Source of the DNA: Nectonema munidae
Lineage: Eukaryota > Nematomorpha > Nectonematoida > Nectonematidae
NCBI GenBank assembly: GCA_030549495.1
Contig: JAUIRK010000746.1
Location: forward strand, 49,714-113,713
Direction of reading: 5' to 3'
DNA length: 64,000 nt
In this document: piece after piece, positions 57,481-64,000 of the stretch
How the letters are laid out: each line of letters opens with the position of its first letter
How positions within the stretch are numbered: position 1 is the first letter of the stretch
The notes under the pieces: generated by a model
What the model was told of the DNA's origin: nothing
The model's database searches: none
What the model saw: only the letters and a program-made list of their open reading frames with translations
Made by a program: the position numbers and the translations under genes

Positions 57481-57766
57481 GAATAAATATATTTGGCGGA
57501 ATCCTTTAGCCAATGTTACGGCACCCATATGTGCCGCGAAACACTGGCAGAACACATATAGGGACTATGATAGGCATAACCGAAGTAAAAATTAAATTTA
57601 GATATCCATGCCATTTAAAAAACGGTTGGCTTGTTATAAGGCTAGGTAGTATAATACTTAGTTCTTTAGTAAGACTAGTTAGTGCTGGTTAAAAAGTTAA
57701 TTAGTTAGTTTATAAGTGAATATAATTTCGGACGTTTTGGATATAGTGTGTTCATAGGGCAAAATA
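57481..57766. other. Left flank of the dispersed unit copy
   Basis: 57483-57513 ('aataaatatatttggcggaa' then 'tcctttagcc') matches the 31 bp just before the hAT left end in units 1 and 2 (28171-28201; 35656-35686), with one change. The next ~250 bp are unrelated to the units and include a GGCAC...GTGCC hairpin. Confidence 0.5.
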
Positions 57767-57899
57767 TAATTTTGGACCTATGCATACATTGGAACTTGTC
57801 TAAGTGGACCTTTGCTTATAATAATAGTTGAGTAGCCCTGTTATATTTTTACCTTTGTCAATTACTGGAGTAGGAAGCCAAGAGATAACGCGGATATAA

Positions 57900-59337
57900 A
57901 TGGCAGCGCTGGACTAAGCCTCTTAGAGGCCCTAGGCACTTTAGACTTTGGTGCCCCATATTATGCAATCAACATATAAAAATAATGAAGCATACAAAAT
58001 TTTATTCATCAAAAATAAACATTAAAAAAGAAGACAATGTTTTTTTTTGCTTACTTTTACTTACATTTGAAAGAATTCCTTCTGATTGCTTTAACTGCAG
58101 AGACTTTGATCAGATCCTCAAAATTGATTTTACGTAACACTTCTGCCTCTATACTCAGAAAATTTTATTTCCAATATCATTTTTAGCAATTTTTCACTTT
58201 CTAGTTGAGGCTGGAAAAAAGGTATAGAGTAATTATTCTATAGAAAAGAAATCAACTGTTTCTTGACAGAAGTCCAACTTCGATGTACCATAGATTTAGT
58301 GGATGAGCTTCACAAGATTTTGTAGGCTTCACAGGCAAATTTTTGATTATAAAATGTTTTCCTTTTATAACGCCCATCCAGGAGCGAACCTACTTAAATC
58401 TATTGATCAATAAGCGGGGAAACTTTTTTTTTTGTTAATTTTTAAATTTATTTTAAAAGAATTTGTCTCTGAAACTCAACCCTTAAACAAGTAAAGTGAT
58501 ATGGAAGGTCCACTCACAAGCCAAGCAATTCTTTTAAAGATATAAAATTAAAAATTATTAGTGGAATGAAGGCCTTTTTCACCCCCTTAAAATCAAGGAG
58601 TTGCCCTCCACACCCCTCTCAATGTGCGCCCCTGGCTCATAAATGTTATCATCGCTGTCATAAGAGGGATGTGTTAACGTACAACTTGCACACAAGTATT
58701 GCAACACCATATTTCCCATTTCGTGAACAGTATGGCTTTTTAATTCCACAAAAGTTGAGCTGCATTCAGTAGGCATTGACTCAACTGACAGATTAAAATA
58801 ACTAGAAGGTTTTACTTCGTCAACAATAAACACATGGACCCGTTGTGCTATTATTAAACGAGTTGATCACACGTGGTTTTGGACATGTAAGAAAGATTTC
58901 TATTTCCAATACTTCTTTATTCCAAAATGGATCAAACTGGCTTATGAGTTCAAGCAGCACTAAAAATTCCCATTTTCCAATGATCCAAATCTGTATGTTC
59001 CTCGAAAAGTCAAGCCAAATTCTGCTAACGTAGAAATTGCAGCAATGACATGTCTCAAGGCGTTCCCAGTAATCACAGCCTTCCTGAATTCGTTTCTGCA
59101 TTTGTTGTTTCAAGTATGTTCCTTTTTTCGGAGTTAAGTATGTCAGCATAGAGTCTAGGTGAGTAGTGCTTTTTTCATGATTATCGATTAGAATAGCATT
59201 TTGCCAAGCACTGAAACCTTCTTTTCTAACAGTTAGAATTTTTCCGAGATACTTATGATAAATGTCAATTAGGCACAGCTAATTGATTTGCATCAAGAAA
59301 GAAACTTTGAAATTACTCAAGATAAAAAGATTACACT
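57900..59337 (-). mobile_element. hAT element relic with transposase fragment, third copy
   Basis: CAGCGCTGGACTAAGCC is at 57904. The minus frames 58820-59149 (GCDYWERLETCH, LELISQFDPFW) and 58579-58833 (VDEVKPSSYFNLSVESMP) repeat the two hAT blocks. It shares with unit 2 the insertion that gives FNNSTTGPCVYC, absent from unit 1. Confidence 0.68.
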
Positions 59338-59819
59338 CAATGGCGTAGCCAGAGCGAAGTACATGAGGGGGGGAGCACAGATATAGGCGTATATTGAAAA
59401 ATCTGAATCACCCTTATTAAGTTTTTAACCCTATCAGTGACGAGGGGGCTATTTTAGCCCCCCCTCAACTAAAATGTCTCTTGTACCAAATTGACTACAT
59501 CGTTTGCTACCATACTTCGTGACATTTCCTAAAATGAATAGTTGCATCTTTTGATAGCATTTTCATGGCAGTTGAATAATCTTTTCATGTCAAAATCTGT
59601 CAATCAAAATCAAAATTTAAACTTTTTCAGCAAAATTCTCACAGTATCGTTAGTTAAGCGTATAACCTTGGTTCTATATTATATACTCGTTTGAAAATTT
59701 ATAAATATATACAGTTTTGAACACATAACACTTTATAGTTTAAATTTTTTCAAAATCATGGTTACTTTTTGTTAAATGTCAATCAAAATTTTGATTGATG
59801 AGAAATATATCTAATAAAA

Positions 59820-60370
59820 TATACCTTCAAATTTTACATGAAATATTTTTTTATATCAAATCGGGCATACTGATTTCATTTTTGGAATTTAGAAATTGAA
59901 AATACATATAAGTGTGTAACAAACCTGCGGTTTACTTCTAAAATCTGTCTCTGAAAACATTCATTCAAATTTTACATGGAATATACACATTATTATAACA
60001 AATCAACAATCGCAATTTCATTTATAAATTCTTTTTGCATTTTGAATTTGAAAATGCTAATCAATGTAAAACAAATTTGCGGTTTATTTTTAAAATCTGT
60101 CTCTGAGAATATTAATTAAAATTTTACATGAAATATACACGCTTTTATAAATAATCAACAATTCCTATTTCATTTATGGATTGTTTTTGCATTTAGAATT
60201 TGAAAATATTTATAAGTATGAAACAAAGTTGCGATTTATTTCTAAAATGTCTTCGAGAAAATTCATTAAAATTTTACATGAAATATACACATTTTCATAT
60301 CAAATCAACAATGCCAATTTCATTTATAGATTGAAAACAATTGAATTCTGCGAGAATTTTCAGCAACACT
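59820..60370 (+). repeat. ~152-bp tandem repeats, second array
   Basis: Same array as 42090-42640, near-identical copy by copy, so the array was duplicated as a block rather than expanded separately. Confidence 0.8.
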
Positions 60371-60758
60371 TTCATAAGGTCATCAAGCTTAATGTTCCTT
60401 GTATAATTTCTCAAATATGATAAAATTATAAGATTTCGCTTTCGTTCATGGAGCATTGATGATCTTTGTTCAGACAAAAATGCGCTTCAAAAAAGAAACA
60501 AACAACTAAGATAAACTCACTAGTAGATCGTCTGCCTTAATTCTTCTGCAAAACAAAAAGGAACAATGGTCTTAAATGGGTACCAAAATGAATCAAATTT
60601 AGGTCAAAGTATCCCAAATGCAGTATCAAACAATAGATTTTTAAATGATATACAGTAGAACTTGAGACTTACGACCACGGCTAGAGCCAAATTTTTTTGG
60701 CCGTAAGTCTCAAATGGCCGTAAGTAACAAACAAATAAAAATAATAAAACACAGAAGT

Positions 60759-61445
60759 TTATTTATTAATAAAAGCGTCCAGTGTCGTTTGTTTTAAACA
60801 AATCAATTTTCTTCTTTCCACAATCTCTTTTCCTTTATTTGCAACTTCAAGAAGTTCTGTAGAATTAGACTGAAGGGCGAAAATTCGTAGAATTTCAAGA
60901 GATTTCAATGCATCTTCAGAAGTAACTAAGGCATTCTTTTCCTCTTCACTATCTTCCTGTTCTGTCTCATTTTGCTTCAAGCTTTTTGGAGAGTTTTCTA
61001 CAACAAAAGAAAAGACTTCACAAGTTTCAACTTCGTCGTCACATTGTATATATTCTTCCCATGTAGTTTCTTCAAACAAAACTTCAAAAGTTTTGTCATC
61101 AAAAAGTTGAGAAACTTCCGTTTCGTTGTTGTTTAGATCTTCGTAGGTATTCTGCAAAAATCCACATTTGCCGAAGCACTTTTTTATTGTTTCAGGTGAC
61201 ACCGATTTCCACGAAGATATTACCCATTGAATACTATCAAAAACACTAACTTTTTTTGCTAAATCTGAAATGTTCTCTAAATTTTTCATATTCAAAAGAA
61301 AGTGATTAAGTAGCATTTTTCTATAGATGGATTTAAATTTTTTGAAAATGCCTGCATCACATGGTTGAAGTTTAGATGTTGTGTTGGGTGGTAATTAAAT
61401 TAATTGAACATTTGAGACTTCTGATGGAGGATGAGCGGCACAATT
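60759..61445 (-). pseudogene. Tigger transposase, C-terminal part
   Basis: Continues the 63373-64000 part after removal of the inserted element: N-C-AAHPPSEVSNVQLI, an in-frame TAA, LPPNTTSKLQPCDAGIFKKF (third catalytic Asp in QPCD), then the long acidic C-terminus (EEYIQCDDEVETCEVF) ending KQTTLDAFINK. LPPNTTS--QP-D is the standard Tigger/CENP-B-like DDE signature. One stop is visible in this part, so it is inactive. Confidence 0.9.
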
Positions 61446-61499
61446 CACTGTACAACAAATTTTAGTGTCGAAAAAAAAACATAGAACTCTTATGCTTTT

Positions 61500-63104
61500 T
61501 ATTATCAAGTTTGATCCACTGAATATGAATTTGATAATAAAATGTGTATATCACGTCACATTTTTTTGTAAATCGTAAATTTGATAATAATAATAATTAA
61601 TTGATTTTTACTTATTTTGAATATATCCTAAATTATATTTATTTGAAAAAAATATACTAAATTTGTTTCTTATATTTGTTTTTTCTTTTGTAAGATGTTT
61701 CAGGTGTATCACGTTTAAGGTTCCAGTAAAAGTCCGCGAGCATAGCAGGAGTCCACTTTCTCTTGTACCTACTTTCTATTAACCCGTTAACGACCAGAAT
61801 AATCAGACGATATCTAATGTAAAGCAGAAGATTTGTATTAAAGAGCTTTGATAAACGCAGACGATTTTATTTTTGTAAAGTCGACTATAGTCGACATGGG
61901 CGTTAACGGGTTAAAGCAATGTCTTGATGGAATCTTTCTCCATGCTCATCACTTACATCTGCGGTATTTCTTGGAAAAAAAGATAGGTGAGAATGAAGAA
62001 AATGTATTTTGAGTGACATATTGCACCCAAGATCTCTATAGCTATTAATTAGTCCTTGAACTTTTATTTCTCATCGTATCTTCATGTTTTCCTAGAAGTC
62101 CTTTGCTTACATCTTTAAAAGCTTGCGAAGCTACCAATTCAGTTTGATCCATTGTAATTTCAAAATTTTTATCATAAATTAGCTTACGAATCTGAGGACC
62201 TATAAAAATACCTTCATTGATCTTAGCATCGCTTATTTTAGGAAAAATCTTTTTAAGATACTGAAAACAAGGCTTACTGTGTTAAATTAACCAATTGTGC
62301 TCTTTGTATTTGATGCGTTCAAGAATAAAAGCCAAGTTTTCATAGTTTTCTTTCAAAATAATGGAATGAGCGATTGGAATAGAAGGCATAGTGTTTCCAA
62401 TATGCAACAAAAGAGCTTTCATGCTGTAAAGCGATTGGTCTATGAATAACCTCCACATATTTGGATCACATGACATTTCAAGTACACTAAATAAACCATC
62501 GATATCGTTACAGTAACTCAAACTGTTTTCTAAAGAAAAAAACTTCTCTATATCGGTAGAACGTTTTCTGAACATACTAATTTTAACATCTTCATTTAAC
62601 AAATGCCATTGCTGTAAACGAGACGCCAGGAGTTCTCTCTGTTGCTTAGTAAGTGATAAATCACGAACAAGATCATTTAGTTCAGTTTGTGTTATGAGAT
62701 GTGGTTTCTTATCGGATTCCAGCACTGCTGCATAATTTGTATCATGCATTTCTGAATCTTCTGAGTTGTAGCTTTCATCGCTTGGCACTTTTAAAGGTAG
62801 CTGAGGTACAGGAATATCATTTGAATGTGAGACTGGGCGAATAGCAGAAGCAAGACTTGGATACAAAATAGATTTGTTGTTTTCCAGGCCCTTTTCCTTT
62901 TACCCAAGCAGAAAGAGAACTTGTACATTTAACACAGCATATGTGGGGTGCCCAGTTTTTGTCTTGATCACCAACTTTACATCCAAAGTATAGCTCATAA
63001 AGTTTTTTGACATGTGGTGTCAAATGCCTCTTGTATTGGTTTAATGTAACTGAACCACATATGTAGCAAAATGTATCAAGTAAATTTTTACACTCTCTCG
63101 GCAT
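61500..63104 (-). pseudogene. Broken transposase-like gene of the CACTG-ended element
   Basis: From ATG 63104: MPRECKNLLDTFCYICGS, HLTPHVKKLYELYFGCKVGD, then WAPHICCVKC (cysteine pairs like a zinc finger). A frame change near 62860 leads to SAIRPVSHSNDIPVPQLP, ITQTELNDLVRDLSLTKQQR, LLASRLQQWHLL, FRKRSTDIEKFF, WRLFIDQSLYSMKALLLHIG and LPSIPIAHS-like PSIPIAHSIILKENYENL. After 62282 a block is missing; downstream come FPKISDAKINEGIFIGPQIR, CNMSLKIHFLHSHL-like remnants, DEHGERFHQDI and KWTPAMLADFYWNLKRDTP. I recognise it as a gene family repeated across invertebrate genomes and usually left unnamed; here its position between CACTG ends suggests it is the transposase. Exact residue content of the remnant near 61990-62040 is partial. 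Confidence 0.75.
61779..61914. mobile_element. TTAA MITE nested in the CACTG-ended element
   Basis: TTAA at 61779-61782 and 61911-61914. Termini CCCGTTAACGACCAG and, inverted, CCCGTTAACGCCCATG. Contains the perfect palindrome GTCGACTATAGTCGAC (61880-61895). With one TTAA removed along with the MITE, the host frame reads straight through FHQDIALIESRYKRKW, a match to the family's conserved stretch, so the insertion is exact and fairly recent. Confidence 0.95.
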
Positions 63105-63202
63105 TTTGAAATTTTAACTTTTACAAATTAAAGAATAATATTCTAAAAAAGATACATCTATAATATAAAGATTGCAAGCGAATCATATATATATATATAT
63201 GA

Positions 63203-63220
63203 GAGGTCTAGCAAGACCTC
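63203..63220. promoter_or_regulatory. Small perfect hairpin near the CACTG element 5' end
   Basis: GAGGTCT-AGCA-AGACCTC, directly after an (AT)n run, ~100 bp upstream of the ATG of the transposase-like gene (minus strand). Could be a transposase-binding or regulatory site; unproven. Confidence 0.35.
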
Positions 63221-63372
63221 CGGGGAGACAAATTGTTGTAAAATCTAAATTTATTTTTTACAAAAAACTGAAAGGTGCCACAAAAAAATCGCTTTCATAT
63301 TCGTTATCAGCGTGAAAAATACTCTTAAAAAATGCTAATCAAATTTTCGGTTTTTTTTATTGTTGTACAGTG

Positions 63373-64000
63373 TTATCAACTAAGAGTGCGATTTTTCTTT
63401 TTTCTACTTTCATTTTGTTGTTCAATATGTTCAACCATTCTTTGAAAATCACACTGCTCATCCACGATTTTTTGTTGTGTCTGTATATTAACGGTAATTT
63501 CTCAACCCTAAAACCACGAAAACATCGAGGATTTTTTGACTTACCAATTATAAGGGGTTTTAACTTTTCTCCTTCTGCAGAACACGCTAGCATCAATGTC
63601 AATCTCTCTTTACTACTTTTTCCCAAATTACACTTATCACCTTTGACAGCGTAACTTCTTTTGGGAATCGATCTGAAAAAAAGACTTGTCTCATCTGCAT
63701 TGAATATATTTTTTGGTTCATAATTCTTAAAGATGAGAGGAATTCTTTTCACCCAATCATTTATCACGTCTTCATTAACTTCAGATGCTTCCCCATAAAG
63801 TATGTAACTTTTAATATTATGACGCAATAAAAAAGATTTTAACCAGCCATTAGAAGCGCAAAAAGTTGATTGATTTAGTTATGAAGCTATACACAATGCT
63901 TTTTCTTGTATTAAAGGTCCAGTAACAGGAATATTTTTACTTCTTGCGTAACAAAACCACTCCCATACTTTTTTATCAACTTCTTCATATGTAATTTTTC
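63373..64000 (-). pseudogene. Tigger transposase, N-terminal part, cut by window end
   Basis: On the minus strand from the window edge: a CENP-B-type helix-turn-helix ([31 protein letters not shown], with an in-frame TAA near 63880, then FCASNGWLKSFLLRHNIK). The DDE domain follows: FNADETSLFFR (first Asp), GKSSKERLTLMLACSAEGE, KLKPLIIGKSKNPRCF and ALLVDN (second Asp) at the insertion point. Family: Tigger/pogo, known to use TA targets. The protein start is outside the window. Confidence 0.9.

Larger units (their letters stand above)
57767..60652 (+). repeat. Dispersed copy of the unit 2/unit 3 junction region
   Basis: Collinear and near-identical with 40029-42927, from 'ttttggacctatgcatac' through the hAT-like end, the transposase relic, the junction CAATGGCGTAGCC (59338), the TTAA-CCC end and the 152-bp repeats. 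It stops at 60652, where a Tigger element is inserted. It lacks the coiled-coil gene. Confidence 0.92.
61446..63372 (-). mobile_element. CACTG-ended (CMC/CACTA-like) element inside the Tigger
   Basis: Ends are CACTGTACAACAAA at 61446 and the inverse TTGTTGTACAGTG ending 63372. The Tigger codons on each side join as V-D-N | C-A-A-H with a 2-bp TT duplication, so the boundaries are exact. CACTR ends with a 2-3 bp target duplication are known for the CMC/EnSpm group; the assignment is by analogy. The 1.93-kb length and broken transposase show an internally deleted, inactive copy. Confidence 0.8.
60653..64000 (-). mobile_element. Tigger/pogo DNA transposon, runs off the window
   Basis: Starts CAGTAGAACTTGAGAC after a TA target site (60651-60652). 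The terminus continues as a hairpin: TTGAGACTTACGACC and GGCCGTAAGTCTCAA are near-perfect inverses. The pre-insertion site is preserved at 42926-42927 in unit 3 ('aaatgatataattta'), proving the TA insertion. The transposase is on the minus strand. The other terminus lies beyond 64000. Confidence 0.9.

Overview
The window reads as nuclear DNA from an AT-rich invertebrate animal. Host genes are split by canonical GT-AG introns, intergenic DNA is long and A/T-rich, and the transposon families (hAT, Tigger/pogo, piggyBac/TTAA, a CACTG-ended CMC-like element, CR1/L2/Jockey-type LINEs, tRNA-like SINEs) are typical of marine and parasitic invertebrates. I cannot name the species. No prokaryotic features, CRISPR array or LTR/virus-like element were seen.

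Layout. 1-3481: mostly featureless, with two TTAA-flanked MITEs. 3482-8815 (+): six in-phase exons of an SLC6 sodium:neurotransmitter symporter (TM4 to TM12 and C-tail); exons for TM1-TM3 are not recognisable in the window. 8816-26100: sparse, with a few candidate host exons (a membrane-anchor end at 13301-13420, a spliced pair at 13573-13951, a CaaX-ending exon at 23604-23690 on the minus strand), a hAT relic, a LINE 3' end and a poly-A/T/G region that may be an assembly fault. 26128-49860: one LINE copy cut into pieces by nested insertions. The largest is a 17.6-kb block (27108-44683) with hAT-type termini and a near-perfect 8-bp target duplication. It holds two nearly identical ~7-kb tandem units and the start of a third. 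49861-57480: host DNA with the last two exons of a KY/hillarin-like protein (minus strand) and a small coiled-coil gene end (minus). 57481-64000: a third copy of part of the 7-kb unit, interrupted by a Tigger element, itself interrupted by a CACTG-ended transposon, itself interrupted by a TTAA MITE.

The most unusual content is in the ~7-kb units. Each carries a gene for an unrecognised protein with a hydrophobic N-terminus, an acidic middle and a lysine/glutamate-rich coiled coil made of exact 76-residue repeats (228-bp DNA repeats; five in unit 1, three in unit 2). A perfect 16-bp inverted repeat and a ~550-bp fold-back repeat lie just downstream. The copy at 57767-60652 spans the same unit-to-unit junction at another site but lacks the gene. 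The nested insertions can be ordered because target duplications, a paralogous empty site and restored reading frames are visible.
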